Made by a program: the position numbers and the translations under genes. The notes beneath the pieces are model-generated. The model made no database searches. It was not told the origin of the DNA and saw nothing but the letters and a program-made list of their open reading frames with translations. 63,585 nucleotides of DNA, taken from Fundidesulfovibrio magnetotacticus. GTDB lineage: Bacteria; Desulfobacterota; Desulfovibrionia; Desulfovibrionales; Desulfovibrionaceae. Positions 1-8,720 of the stretch are shown piece by piece. Every line of letters begins with the position of its first letter. The first letter of the stretch is position 1. The DNA lies in assembly GCF_013019105.1 (NCBI RefSeq), contig NZ_BLTE01000019.1, positions 1 to 63,585 on the forward strand. Reading direction: 5' to 3'.

Positions 1-1068
1 GTCGCCACCGGCCACGGTCCTGGCGAAGTCCACGCCGCGGCGCACCGGCCCCGTGATGGCCCGGGTGATGAGCACCGCCACCGTCGCGCCCAGGGCCAGG
101 GCCACCGCCAGCCCGCCGAGAAGGAGGCGGCCGGAGGCCGTGAGGCCCTCGTCGGAGTCGGCGGCCAGCTTGGCCACCTGGCCCATGCCCTCCGTGGCGA
201 TGCCCTCGGCGGCGTCCAGCACGTCCTGGGCCACCTTGCCGCGCTTCTCGTTGAGCGTCTGCACCGCCTGGGTGTTCTCGATCTGCCTGCCCACCAGGCG
301 CTTGTAGGTGGCCAATCCGGTTTCCAACGCGTCGAGCCGCTTGAGGTTCTCCGCCTTGACCGTGGTGAGCCGGATCTTGGCCAGCCCGGACTCGATGGCC
401 GGAAAGAGGCCCAGGGCGGCGGTGTAGAGCGCCAGGTCGTCGTTGGCGTCGCCGCTGAGGATCTTGATGCGCGCATCCGCGACGCTCTGCACGATGAACG
501 TCATGAGTTTGATTTTCTCGTAGCGCTCCACCAGAACCTTGTTGGGGACATCGCGCTCGATCTCCTCGCGGAGGGAGACGTCCTGGGAGCTCAGGTACTG
601 CTCGGCCTGGGCCAGCACGTCGGCGGCCGCGCGGATGCGCTCGACGCGGTCCTTTGCCTGCTGGCCGAGGCGGGTCTTGGTCTCCTCGGCCAGCTTCTCG
701 TACTCGGCGAAGCGGGTCCGGGCCGTGTCCAGGCTTTCGCGCAGCTTGACCAGCCGGGGGAACTTCTCCACCAGGGCCTTGGCGCCGACCAGGGCCTTTT
801 CCACCTCGGCCATGTTCTTGCGGCTCTCGTCAATGTAGCTGGTCTTGCCGGAATAGACGAACCCGCGCATGCCGTACATGGTCAGCAGGGCGTGGCGCTC
901 CAGATCGTTGGCGAGCATCACTTCGGGGACGTACTCGTCCTTCATGCGCGAGGAGCTTTCCTCGGCCTTGCCCATCTGGAACACGGCCATCAGGCCCAAG
1001 GCGCAGGCAATGGCAAGGATCAGCCCGAACCCCACTCCGATCTTCACCGCAAGCCGCAAATCTTTCAT
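1..1068 (-). CDS. Methyl-accepting chemotaxis protein, N-terminal part (cut by window edge)
   Basis: The frame opens at an ATG at 1068 (weak GGGG-type ribosome site) and is still open at base 1, so about 356 N-terminal codons are visible. Residues about 9-28 form a first membrane helix after a short basic segment. A long, almost wholly helical periplasmic sensor follows, containing M-R-G-F, which resembles the helical bimodular (HBM) sensors of chemoreceptors. A second membrane helix lies near residues 315-336, and the segment T-R-A-I-T-G-P-V-R-R is a typical start of a HAMP domain. The methylation helices and signalling tip would lie beyond base 1. The ligand is unknown. It is transcribed away from the Gate-domain gene side of a 363-base gap. 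Confidence 0.88.
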   Translation of the reverse strand, partial: MKDLRLAVKIGVGFGLILAIACALGLMAVFQMGKAEESSSRMKDEYVPEVMLANDLERHALLTMYGMRGFVYSGKTSYIDESRKNMAEVEKALVGAKALVEKFPRLVKLRESLDTARTRFAEYEKLAEETKTRLGQQAKDRVERIRAAADVLAQAEQYLSSQDVSLREEIERDVPNKVLVERYEKIKLMTFIVQSVADARIKILSGDANDDLALYTAALGLFPAIESGLAKIRLTTVKAENLKRLDALETGLATYKRLVGRQIENTQAVQTLNEKRGKVAQDVLDAAEGIATEGMGQVAKLAADSDEGLTASGRLLLGGLAVALALGATVAVLITRAITGPVRRGVDFARTVAGGD

Positions 1069-1431
1069 CGTTTGGCCCCTTTCCCAGGTGGAGCGATCCT
1101 GCTCCACGTGTTCGTCCGTTCCCTCGACCAGACGTCATCGTTTCGAAGATGCTGTCTGACTTGGGAGTACGCCATGCTAGTGTGACCGTTTCAGAACGCC
1201 TACAAACCCCGTGAAATTCACCGTACCGCAGGATATTCGAGAGGAAACTCTACGAAAACGTAAGAAACATCTAGGACAGGCACGCCTTGAGAACAAGCGA
1301 AAAGATAAAGAAAACGGGAACGATTCGGCAACGCGCCGCATCGATCGCTCCGGGCGGGCGGCGCGGAGCGTCGGGCCCGCCTCCCCCGGGGGCGAGGGAC
1401 GCCGGGGGCGGCGCGGCCCCGCCCGGAACGC
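1069..1431. other. Intergenic region between chemoreceptor and Gate-domain gene
   Basis: No convincing gene. The half next to the chemoreceptor (about 1150-1320) is AT-richer than its surroundings and should hold the chemoreceptor promoter, but no confident -35/-10 pair was found. The half next to 1432 is very GC-rich with overlapping short inverted repeats (around 1375-1430) that could terminate the Gate-domain gene; no clear T-tract follows. An 82-codon plus-strand frame at 1211-1459 has low-complexity Arg/Gly content and is not called. Confidence 0.5.
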
Positions 1432-2379
1432 TCAGGCCGCCCGGACCGGCGCCGCCTGACGCCCGGCCGCCCAGCGCGCCAGCGCGGCCGTGACCACCAG
1501 CGAGAAGGCGAGCCTGGCCCCAAGCGTGCCCCACGGGCTGGCCCCGATGAGCGCCAGGAGCAGCGTGTCCTCGATGAGCGCGTGCGACAGGCTCATGAGC
1601 GACACCGCCGCGAAGATGTCGCGCCGGGGGATGTGCCCGGCCTGGGCCTCGTGGATGATCAGCCCGCCGCCGTAGGCCAGGCCCATGGTCATGCCCACCA
1701 CGGTGATGGTGGCCGCCGTGGGGCCGATGCCCATGATCCGCAGAAACGGCGTGAGCAGGCGCTCCAAAAGCCGCGTGAGCCCAAGGGCGTTGAGGGTGCG
1801 CATAAGCGCCATGATCGCCACGATGATCAAAAAGATGGAGCCCAGGTTCTTGAGTTCCCCCAAGGCCCAGGCCGCCAGCCCCGCCTCCTGGACCGGGGGC
1901 AGCCAGAGCATGACGGCCGGGCCGCCGAAGAGCCCGAAGGCCTCGCACGAGGCCTTGAAGCACCAGGCGCAGCCCAGGGCTCCGAAGAAACGCAGGGCGT
2001 TCTGGCCCAGGAAGCTCACGCCGCAGCGTTTGGTCACCTGCCCTTCCACCAGCAGATTGTGGGCGATGAGCACCAGGATGGCGAACACCGACACCTGGGC
2101 CTGGGTGAGCGTGGCGTCCGAGACGGCCTGGAACACCAGCAGCCCCGCGTAGATGCTGGAAACCATGGCCGTGGCCCAGGCCAGCCCCAGCCCGGCGGGC
2201 AGCCCCAGCCACTCCATGAGCGGCCCCAGAGGCGCGGCCAGATAGGCGATGAGCCCGGCCTCCTTGAGGATTTTCACGACGATGATGATGGGAACCATCA
2301 CCTTGAACAGGGCGAGGCTGGTCTTGACGGCGTCGCGCAGGACGCCTGTGAGGAATCCGGCGAGGGGGGTGATCTCCAC
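1432..2379 (-). CDS. Nucleoside-recognition (Gate) domain integral membrane protein
   Basis: A 315-residue polytopic membrane protein with about eight hydrophobic segments. Two regions look like Gate/nucleoside-recognition modules of the SpmA/SpmB/YjiH class: one early (K-V-M-V-P-I-I-I-V-V-K-I-L) and one late (G-M-T-M-G-L-A-Y-G-G-G-L-I-I-H-E). Such proteins are thought to be transporters or channels; the substrate is unknown here. The start is placed at GTG 2379 because AAGGAG lies eight bases before it; an upstream in-frame GTG at 2400 would put that ribosome site inside the gene. It lies after the fba-gap operon on the same strand, separated by a strong hairpin, so it is probably transcribed separately. 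Confidence 0.8.
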   Translation of the reverse strand: MEITPLAGFLTGVLRDAVKTSLALFKVMVPIIIVVKILKEAGLIAYLAAPLGPLMEWLGLPAGLGLAWATAMVSSIYAGLLVFQAVSDATLTQAQVSVFAILVLIAHNLLVEGQVTKRCGVSFLGQNALRFFGALGCAWCFKASCEAFGLFGGPAVMLWLPPVQEAGLAAWALGELKNLGSIFLIIVAIMALMRTLNALGLTRLLERLLTPFLRIMGIGPTAATITVVGMTMGLAYGGGLIIHEAQAGHIPRRDIFAAVSLMSLSHALIEDTLLLALIGASPWGTLGARLAFSLVVTAALARWAAGRQAAPVRAA

Positions 2380-2435
2380 GAGGCGTTGCTCCTTTCGCAC
2401 AGGGCGGCCCCGGCTCTGGGGGCGGAAACGGCAAA

Positions 2436-2469
2436 GGCCCGGCCGGGGGATACTCCCCCCGGCCGGGCC
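2436..2469 (-). terminator. Rho-independent terminator of the fba-gap operon
   Basis: Perfect 14-bp GC stem (GGCCCGGCCGGGGG and its complement) around a 5-6 nt loop, about 65 bases after the gap stop codon. On the minus strand it is followed by a T-rich stretch (TTTGCCGTTT). Confidence 0.8.
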
Positions 2470-2534
2470 GGGTCAACCGTTCGGCGCGCTTATCAAATCC
2501 CCGGCGCGGCCTGCGCCGGGAGGGCGGCCGGGCG

Positions 2535-3521
2535 CTAGCCCTTGGCCACCAGCTTGAGCAGGCGCACCAGCTGGTGGGTGAATCCGGCCTCGTTGTCGTA
2601 CCAGATCACCACCTTGAGCATGTTGTTGTCCAGCACCTGGGTGAGCAGGCCGTCCACCACGCCGCCGTGGGTGTCGCCCAGGTAGTCCACGGAGACCAGG
2701 GGCTCCTCGGTGTAGCCCATGGCCTCGCTGGCCTTGGCCTTGAGCAGGACGTTCACGGCCTCCTTGGTGACGGGCTTCTCCATCTCGCAGGTGAGGTCCA
2801 CGATGGAGCCGTCCGGGGTGGGCACGCGGATGGCGTAGCCGTCGAGCTTGCCCTTGAGCTCCGGGAGCACCAGGGTGGTGGCGCGGGCGGCCCCGGTGGT
2901 GGTGGGGATGAGCGAGACGCAGGCGGCGCGGGCGCGGCGCGGATCCTTGTGGGAGCCGTCCAGGATGCGCTGGCTCATGGTGTAGGAGTGGATGGTGGTC
3001 ATGAGCCCGTGCTTGATGCCGAAGGCGTCGTTGAGCACCTTGGCCACGGGGGCGAGGCAGTTGGTGGTGCACGAGGCCGAGGAGATGATGTGGTGCTTGG
3101 CCGGGTCGTACTCGTGCTCGTTGACGCCCATGACGATGGTGCAGTCGGGACCCTTGGCCGGGGCGGAGATCACCACCTTCTTGGCCCCGCAGGACAGGTG
3201 GTGGGAGGCCTTCTCGTGGTCCACGAACTTGCCGGTGGTGTCGGTCACCAGGTCGATGCCCAGTTCGCCCCACTTCCACTCTCCGGCGTTGCAGCGCGTC
3301 ACGAGGATTTCGCGGCCGTTCACGGTGATGCCGTGTTCCCACACGCTCACTTCGCCCTGGAAGTTGCGGTGCACGGAGTCGTGCTTGAGAAGCCTGGCCA
3401 GCTCCTCGTTGCCCGCCCTGGCGTTGATCGCGGCGATCTGGATGGTCTGGTCGTTCGCGAGAATCCTGGTGAGGTAGCGGCCGATGCGGCCGAACCCGTT
3501 CACGCCAATCTTGGTCGCCAT
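2535..3521 (-). CDS. gap: Glyceraldehyde-3-phosphate dehydrogenase, type I
   Basis: 328 residues. Catalyses phosphorylating oxidation of glyceraldehyde-3-phosphate in glycolysis/gluconeogenesis. The Rossmann motif N-G-F-G-R-I-G-R is at residues 8-15, the catalytic cysteine is C151 in S-A-S-C-T-T-N-C, and the active-site histidine lies in T-T-I-H-S-Y-T near 178. The start ATG at 3521 has AAGGAG seven bases upstream. It follows fba by 53 bases on the same strand, forming a two-gene glycolytic operon. At the NAD-selectivity loop the usual Asp after the second beta strand is not present (A-I-N-A-R-A), so cofactor preference may be relaxed; this is inference only. Confidence 0.96.
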   Translation of the reverse strand: MATKIGVNGFGRIGRYLTRILANDQTIQIAAINARAGNEELARLLKHDSVHRNFQGEVSVWEHGITVNGREILVTRCNAGEWKWGELGIDLVTDTTGKFVDHEKASHHLSCGAKKVVISAPAKGPDCTIVMGVNEHEYDPAKHHIISSASCTTNCLAPVAKVLNDAFGIKHGLMTTIHSYTMSQRILDGSHKDPRRARAACVSLIPTTTGAARATTLVLPELKGKLDGYAIRVPTPDGSIVDLTCEMEKPVTKEAVNVLLKAKASEAMGYTEEPLVSVDYLGDTHGGVVDGLLTQVLDNNMLKVVIWYDNEAGFTHQLVRLLKLVAKG

Positions 3522-3574
3522 GTGAGTCTCCTTCTTCACGCGGGGCTTGTGGATGGGTTGGTCGCCCGGGGCGC

Positions 3575-4498
3575 TCAGGCCTTGCCGGAGCAGCCCAGGA
3601 CGTTCCTGATCTTGTGGGCCACCATGTCGCGCACGGCGTCGCGCGCGGGGGTGAGGTATTGCCTGGGGTCGAAGTGGTCGGGGTGTTCCGCGAAGTGTTT
3701 GCGGATCACGGCGGTCATGGCCAGGCGGATGTCGGTGTCGATGTTGATCTTGCACACGGCCATGGAGGCGGCGCGGCGCAGCATGTCCTCGGGCACGCCC
3801 CGGGCGCTGCCCACGGTCCCGCCGTACTTGTTGGCCATCTCCACGAACTCCTGGGGCACCGACGACGATCCGTGAAGCACCAGGGGATAGCCGGGCATGA
3901 GCTTGCCGATCTTCTCCAGGCGGTCGAAGTCGAGCTTGGCCTCGCCCTTGAACTTGTAGGCCCCGTGGCTGGTGCCGATGGCGATGGCCAGCGAGTCGCA
4001 CCCCGAGCGTTCCACGAACTCCACGGCCTGGTCGGGGTCGGTGTAGATGCTGTGCTCGCTGCTCACGTCCTCTTCCACGCCTGCCAGGCGGCCGAGCTCG
4101 GCCTCCACGAACACGCCCTGGGCGTGGGCGCATTCCACCACGCGCTTTGTCAGGGCGATGTTCTCCTCGAAGGGCAGGTGCGAGCCGTCGACCATCACCG
4201 AGGTGAAGCCCGCCTTGATGACCATTTCGCAGATCTCGAAGTTCTGCCCGTGGTCGAGGTGGAGCACCACGGGCAGGTCGGTGTCCTGCATGGCGGCCTC
4301 CATGAGCTTCATGATGTAGTTCTCGCCCGCGTACTTGCGCGCGCCGGCCGAGACCTGCAGGATGAGCGGCGAGCGCTCCTGGTTGCCAGCGGCGATGATG
4401 CCCTGGACGATCTCCATGTTGTTGACGTTGAACGCGCCCACGGCATAGCCGCCGGCGTAGGCCTTCTCGAACATTTCCTTGGGGGATACCAGCGGCAT
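3575..4498 (-). CDS. fba: Fructose-bisphosphate aldolase, class II
   Basis: 307 residues. Zinc-dependent cleavage/condensation of fructose-1,6-bisphosphate. Class II features are V-L-H-L-D-H-G near residue 80, the phosphate-binding G-T-S-H-G segment, and L-V-L-H-G-S-S-S-V-P; the protein begins with the family-typical M-P-L-V-S-P-K-E-M. The ATG at 4498 has an AAGGAG site (the frame extends further upstream but without a ribosome site). It is the first gene of the fba-gap operon and follows a strong sigma-70-type promoter. Confidence 0.96.
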   Translation of the reverse strand: MPLVSPKEMFEKAYAGGYAVGAFNVNNMEIVQGIIAAGNQERSPLILQVSAGARKYAGENYIMKLMEAAMQDTDLPVVLHLDHGQNFEICEMVIKAGFTSVMVDGSHLPFEENIALTKRVVECAHAQGVFVEAELGRLAGVEEDVSSEHSIYTDPDQAVEFVERSGCDSLAIAIGTSHGAYKFKGEAKLDFDRLEKIGKLMPGYPLVLHGSSSVPQEFVEMANKYGGTVGSARGVPEDMLRRAASMAVCKINIDTDIRLAMTAVIRKHFAEHPDHFDPRQYLTPARDAVRDMVAHKIRNVLGCSGKA

Positions 4499-4579
4499 GG
4501 CTTCTCCTTGCGTGCGGGCGCGACCCGTGATGTCCGCAGGACGGACGCCCTGCGGTGAAAGTGCTCTCGATACCCCGGG

Positions 4580-4609
4580 GATATAGGCTGGGGCCAGCAA
4601 TTATGTCAA
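4580..4609 (-). promoter_or_regulatory. Sigma-70-type promoter for fba-gap
   Basis: Read on the minus strand: TTGACA (4609-4604), then CTATAT/TATATC (about 4586-4580) after 17-18 bases. A consensus -35 and good -10 in an AT-rich pocket 82 bases before the fba start. Confidence 0.75.
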
Positions 4610-4722
4610 TGAAAAGCGGACGTTCGTGCCAAGCTTCACGAATCGTCCGGCGCTCCCCTGGCGTCATGTCCCCGATCGTGGTAGGTTTTTCCGGAACGCC
4701 GCCGCCACGCAGGAGGTTGACC

Positions 4723-5298
4723 ATGCCCGATCTGAAGGGAAGCCGGACCGAAAAAAACCTGCTCGCCGCCTTTGCCGGGGAGTGCCAGGCCCATGTGCGC
4801 TACGCCTTCCACGCCAAGCAGGCCAAAAAGGAAGGCTACGAGCAGATCGCCGCCCTCTTCCTGGAGACATCGGAGCAGGAAAAGGCCCACGCCAGGCGCT
4901 TCTCCAGGCTCCTGGGCGGACTCTCCGCCGAGGTGACCCTGCCCCTGGCCTTCCCCGAATCCGGCCCCACCCTGGACAACCTGGAACGCTCGGCCCTGGG
5001 CGAGGAGCGCGTGGGCAGCCTCACCTACCCCGAGGCTGCGGGCGTGGCCCGCGACGAAGGCTTCGCCGAGGCCGCCCTGGTGTTCGAGCACATCGCCCGG
5101 GCGGAAATCCATCACCAGCAACGCTTCCGCGCCCTGGCCGAAAACCTGCGCGCCGGAAGCGTCTTCGCGCGCCCCGAGCCCGTGCTCTGGCGCTGCCGCC
5201 ACTGCGGCTGGACCCACGAGGCCAAGGCCGCCCCGGAGCGCTGTCCGGCCTGCGCCCACCCCCAGGCGCATTTCGAGATCACTCCGTGGAACTGGTAG
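4723..5298 (+). CDS. Rubrerythrin family protein
   Basis: 191 residues. Non-haem di-iron peroxidase of anaerobes, which reduces hydrogen peroxide. The four-helix ferritin-like domain carries the iron-ligand motifs E-C-Q-A-H-V-R-Y, E-Q-E-K-A-H-A-R, E-A-A-G-V-A-R-D-E and E-I-H-H-Q-Q-R-F. A C-terminal rubredoxin-like domain has paired cysteines C-R-H-C and C-P-A-C (about residues 157-180). The start at 4723 has AGGAGG seven bases upstream. The last 20 bases overlap the 3' end of the convergent histidine kinase gene. It is divergent from the fba promoter, so the roughly 220-base gap serves both genes. Confidence 0.93.
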   Translation: MPDLKGSRTEKNLLAAFAGECQAHVRYAFHAKQAKKEGYEQIAALFLETSEQEKAHARRFSRLLGGLSAEVTLPLAFPESGPTLDNLERSALGEERVGSLTYPEAAGVARDEGFAEAALVFEHIARAEIHHQQRFRALAENLRAGSVFARPEPVLWRCRHCGWTHEAKAAPERCPACAHPQAHFEITPWNW

Positions 5299-7552
5299 CC
5301 AGGCCCGCGCGGCGCGCCGCCCGGGCCAGGGCCTCGTCCAGGGCCTGCGCCAGGGCCTGCGCCCCCACGGGCTTCACCACCACGGCGTCCGCCGCGGGAC
5401 GCCCCTGGGCTTCGTCGTCGCGGTCCGCCATGAGCACCAGCCCGGACTGGCGTCCGGCCTGACGGCAGGCCTTCAGGAACGTCCGGCCGGACATGCCGTG
5501 CAGGTCCTCCCCGGCCAGCACGGCGCGGAATCGGCCCGGCGCGCGGGCGAACACCCGCAGGGCCTTGGCCGCGTCGCGCATGGCGGTGGTCTTGTAGCCC
5601 AGCCCCTCCAGGATCATGGCCAGGGCCCGGCGCGAAAAGGCCTGGGCGTCCACCACCAGCACGCGCTGTCCGCCCGGTTCGCGCCCCGGCGGGGCCACCG
5701 GACCGGCCAGCGGCAGGCAGACCTCGAAGAGGCTCCCCTCGCCCAGGCGGCTCTCCACCCGCACCCCGCCCCCCAGGGACCGGATGATCCCGTGCACGGC
5801 GGAGAGCCCCATGCCCGTGCCCTCGCCCGGGCGCTTGGTGGTGAAAAAGGGCGTGAAGATGCGCTCCACCAGGGCCTCGTCCATGCCGTGCCCGGTGTCC
5901 GAAACCGCGAGCAGCGCATGCTCGCCCTCGCGCTGGCGGCTCTCCGCCGCCCCCTCCGGGCAGCCTCCCCGGCGACGCATGATCCTTAGCCCCAGCACGC
6001 CGCCCTTTTCCTGCATGGCGTGCAGGGCGTTGTCGGCCAGGTTCACCACCACCTGATGCAGAAGGCCCGGGTCGGCCAGCACGGGCAGGGACTCGGGGTC
6101 CACGTCCAGGGCCAGGGCCACGTTGCCCGGCAGGCGCTCGCGCAAGAGCCGCGCGGCCTCGCGCACGATCTCGGCCAGGTCCACGCGTTCGGCCCGCAGG
6201 TCCCCCTGGCGGCTGAACACCAGGACCTGGCGGATCAGCTGCCGGGCGCGCCCGCCCGCCCGGGCGATCTCCTCCAGGGGCCTGCGCAGGATGTCCCCCT
6301 GCTCCACGAGCTGGAGCCCCACCTCGGCGTTGAGCAGGATGGGCGTGAGGATGTTGTTGAAGTCGTGGGCGATGCCCCCGGCCAGGGTGCCCACGGCCTC
6401 CAGCTTCTGGGCGCGGCGCAGGCGGTTCTCCAGCCGGGTGAGCGGGGACACGTCGCGCAGGAGCACCACGGCCCGCCCCACGCGCCCCGTGGCGTCGCGG
6501 ATGGGCGAGAACACGGCCTCGGCCGCCAGCGGCTGGCCGCCGGGCTTGACGTCCCTGACGGGGCCGGTCCACTCCCGCCCCTCCAGGAGGGCCTCCCGGA
6601 TGTCGCGGGAGGGTAGAGGCTGGCGGCCGCGCCCGAAAAGACTGAAGAAGTCGCGCCCGAGAATCTCCCCGCGCTCGAACCCGGTCACCGTGCCGAAGGC
6701 CGGATTGGCGTACTCCACCAGCCAGCTCCCCCCGGTGACGATCGCCACGCCTTCGGCCGCCTGCTCCACGGCCGTGGCCAGGAGCATGCGTTCGTCCTCC
6801 GCGCGCTTGCGGGGGGTGATGTCCTCCACCACGCCCTCGATGCGCGCCGCCTCGCCCCCGGAGCCGCGCACCACCCAGGCGCTGCCCGACAGCCACGCCG
6901 CCCTGCCGTCGCGCCGGCGCAGGCGCAACTCGTGGCGCTCCAGGAAGCCCCGCTCCAGCAGAACACTCATGACCCTCTCGCGCTCCTCCAGGGAATACCA
7001 CGCCTGGCTTTCCGGGTCCTCCATCGCCTCGAGCAACTCCCCCGGGCTCTCGTAGCCCAGAATGCGCGCGTAGGCCTGGTTGACCCAGAGATAGCGCCTG
7101 CGCTCCAGATCCACCTGGAAGAGACCCTCGCGGGTGTTCTCGCAGATGCTGCGCAGGCGCTCCTCGGAATCGCGCAGGGCATTCTCGGCCCGCACCAGGG
7201 CCGTCACGTCGCTGACCACGGCGAAGAGCACGCAGCGCTCTCCAGAAGGGATGCGCGAGATGCGGATGTCCACGTCGCGCACCTCGCCTCCAGCGGCCAA
7301 GTGGCGGCAGCGGGCCACGCGCCCGCCGCCTTCCCGGCACCGCTCGAGGGTCTCCAGGGTGCACAGAGGCCCGTCTTGGCAGATGTCCCCCAGGCCGCGG
7401 AAGCCGATCTCACCGGGCGTCCAGCCGTAGAAGGCCAGGGCCGCGTCGTTGGCGTCGAGCACCTGGAGGGTCTCGGGGTCCAGCACGAGCATCACGGCCA
7501 GATGAAGGCGGAAGAGCCCCTCGAAAAGACACCCGGAATGGGGTTCGATCAT
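5279..7552 (-). CDS. Multi-PAS hybrid-type sensor histidine kinase with degenerate receiver
   Basis: 757 residues, no membrane segment, so probably a soluble sensor. Three PAS-like domains fill residues 1-375 (for example D-A-N-D-A-A-L-A-F-Y-G-W and Y-A-N-P-A-F-G-T-V-T-G). The dimerisation helix contains the phospho-acceptor His in G-I-A-H-D-F-N-N-I-L, followed by a GHKL ATPase (D-N-A-L-H-A, D-T-G-H-G-M, G-T-G-M-G-L-S). The C-terminal receiver-like domain keeps the Lys (V-V-K-P), but the phosphorylatable Asp is Gly in V-L-A-G-E-D-L-H-G-M-S-G, and one of the two acidic metal ligands is missing. Its start overlaps the stop of the diguanylate cyclase gene by 4 bases (ATGA). Confidence 0.9.
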   Translation of the reverse strand: MIEPHSGCLFEGLFRLHLAVMLVLDPETLQVLDANDAALAFYGWTPGEIGFRGLGDICQDGPLCTLETLERCREGGGRVARCRHLAAGGEVRDVDIRISRIPSGERCVLFAVVSDVTALVRAENALRDSEERLRSICENTREGLFQVDLERRRYLWVNQAYARILGYESPGELLEAMEDPESQAWYSLEERERVMSVLLERGFLERHELRLRRRDGRAAWLSGSAWVVRGSGGEAARIEGVVEDITPRKRAEDERMLLATAVEQAAEGVAIVTGGSWLVEYANPAFGTVTGFERGEILGRDFFSLFGRGRQPLPSRDIREALLEGREWTGPVRDVKPGGQPLAAEAVFSPIRDATGRVGRAVVLLRDVSPLTRLENRLRRAQKLEAVGTLAGGIAHDFNNILTPILLNAEVGLQLVEQGDILRRPLEEIARAGGRARQLIRQVLVFSRQGDLRAERVDLAEIVREAARLLRERLPGNVALALDVDPESLPVLADPGLLHQVVVNLADNALHAMQEKGGVLGLRIMRRRGGCPEGAAESRQREGEHALLAVSDTGHGMDEALVERIFTPFFTTKRPGEGTGMGLSAVHGIIRSLGGGVRVESRLGEGSLFEVCLPLAGPVAPPGREPGGQRVLVVDAQAFSRRALAMILEGLGYKTTAMRDAAKALRVFARAPGRFRAVLAGEDLHGMSGRTFLKACRQAGRQSGLVLMADRDDEAQGRPAADAVVVKPVGAQALAQALDEALARAARRAGLATSSTE

Positions 7553-8577
7553 GAGTCGTGCGGCTCCAGACCGGCCTGGCGCACGAGGCTCGAATGGAAG
7601 GCGAAGCTCGAACGGATGTGGTTCTTCACGTAGTACATGGCCTGGTCGGCCATCTTCACCAGCTCCCAGGGGTCCTGGCCGTCGTCGGGGTAGAGGCTTA
7701 TGCCCACGCTGCCTCCGGGGCCCTGCGCCCCGCCCAGGCTCGCGTAAGGCTGACCCAGAGCCCGGATGATCTTGCGCGACACCTCCGCCGCGCCCGCCCC
7801 GCCCATCTGGCCCGGCAGCACCACCACGAACTCGTCGCCGCCCACCCGGGCCACCGTGTCCGAGGCGCGCACCTGCGCCAGCACCCGCGCCGCCGCCTCC
7901 TTGAGCACCTCGTCGCCCACGGCGTGGCCCAGACGGTCGTTGACGGGCTTGAAATTGTCCAGGTCCAGAAAGAGCACCGCGACCTTCACCCCGTCGCGCC
8001 GGGCCGACTCGATGGTTCGCGACAGGCGGTCCATGAGCAGGTGCCGGTTGGCCAGCCCGGTCAGCGCGTCGTGCAGTGAGGCGTGGCGCGCCGCCTCCTC
8101 CATGTTCTTGGCCCCGGTGATGTCCTGGAGGATGCCGTCGTAGAAGGCCACGCGCCCGAAGGCGTCCCGGCGGATCACGGGGGTGTTGCGAACCCAGCGT
8201 TCAGAGCCGTCCTTGTGCAGGATGCGATGCTCCAGGGCCGGGGCGGACTCGCCCCGCAACAGGCGCGCCGCCTGCTCCAGAACCGCCGCCCGGTCCTCCT
8301 CGTGCACCATGCGGTACCACAGGAGGGGATCGGCCGCGTACTCCTCGGCCGTGTAGCCCGTCAGACGGACGCAGCCCTCGCCGTGGGTCGTCTCCACGGC
8401 CCGGCCGTCCTCCACCCGCACGGTGTAGACGTAGTTGGTCACGGTCTCCAAAAGCCTTCGGTAGCGCTCCTCGGACTCATGCACCGCATGCAGCGCCTCC
8501 TCCAGATGCGCGGCACGCATCCGGAGCGCTTCCAACTCGGCATGGAGTTCCTCATGGCTGCGGCATGCTTCGCTCAT
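7549..8577 (-). CDS. PAS-GGDEF diguanylate cyclase
   Basis: 342 residues. Makes cyclic di-GMP from two GTP. A short coiled coil (about 8-40) leads into a PAS domain (about 40-155, including L-T-G-Y-T-A-E-E) and a GGDEF domain (165-335) with an intact G-G-D-E-F at 246-250. The R-x-x-D inhibitory site lies at 237-240, five residues before the motif, so feedback inhibition is expected. No membrane segment. It shares an ATGA overlap with the downstream histidine kinase, so the pair is co-translated and probably reads the same cue. The ATG at 8577 faces the CMD/AraC genes. Confidence 0.93.
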   Translation of the reverse strand: MSEACRSHEELHAELEALRMRAAHLEEALHAVHESEERYRRLLETVTNYVYTVRVEDGRAVETTHGEGCVRLTGYTAEEYAADPLLWYRMVHEEDRAAVLEQAARLLRGESAPALEHRILHKDGSERWVRNTPVIRRDAFGRVAFYDGILQDITGAKNMEEAARHASLHDALTGLANRHLLMDRLSRTIESARRDGVKVAVLFLDLDNFKPVNDRLGHAVGDEVLKEAAARVLAQVRASDTVARVGGDEFVVVLPGQMGGAGAAEVSRKIIRALGQPYASLGGAQGPGGSVGISLYPDDGQDPWELVKMADQAMYYVKNHIRSSFAFHSSLVRQAGLEPHDS

Positions 8578-8720
8578 GATTCGCTTGTTGCTCCATCACG
8601 GCCCCGCCGTCAACGCCCTGGAGCACGAAACAAGGCCTACGTCCTCGACGCGCTTGAAAAAGAAGACCGGGACGGGTATCCCTCGCCCACCGACAAGCAA
8701 AGACAACAAGGAGAAACTCC

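Noticed and set aside
1211-1459. 82-codon plus-strand frame
   Set aside because: Low-complexity Arg/Gly/Ala, no ribosome site, no recognised family.
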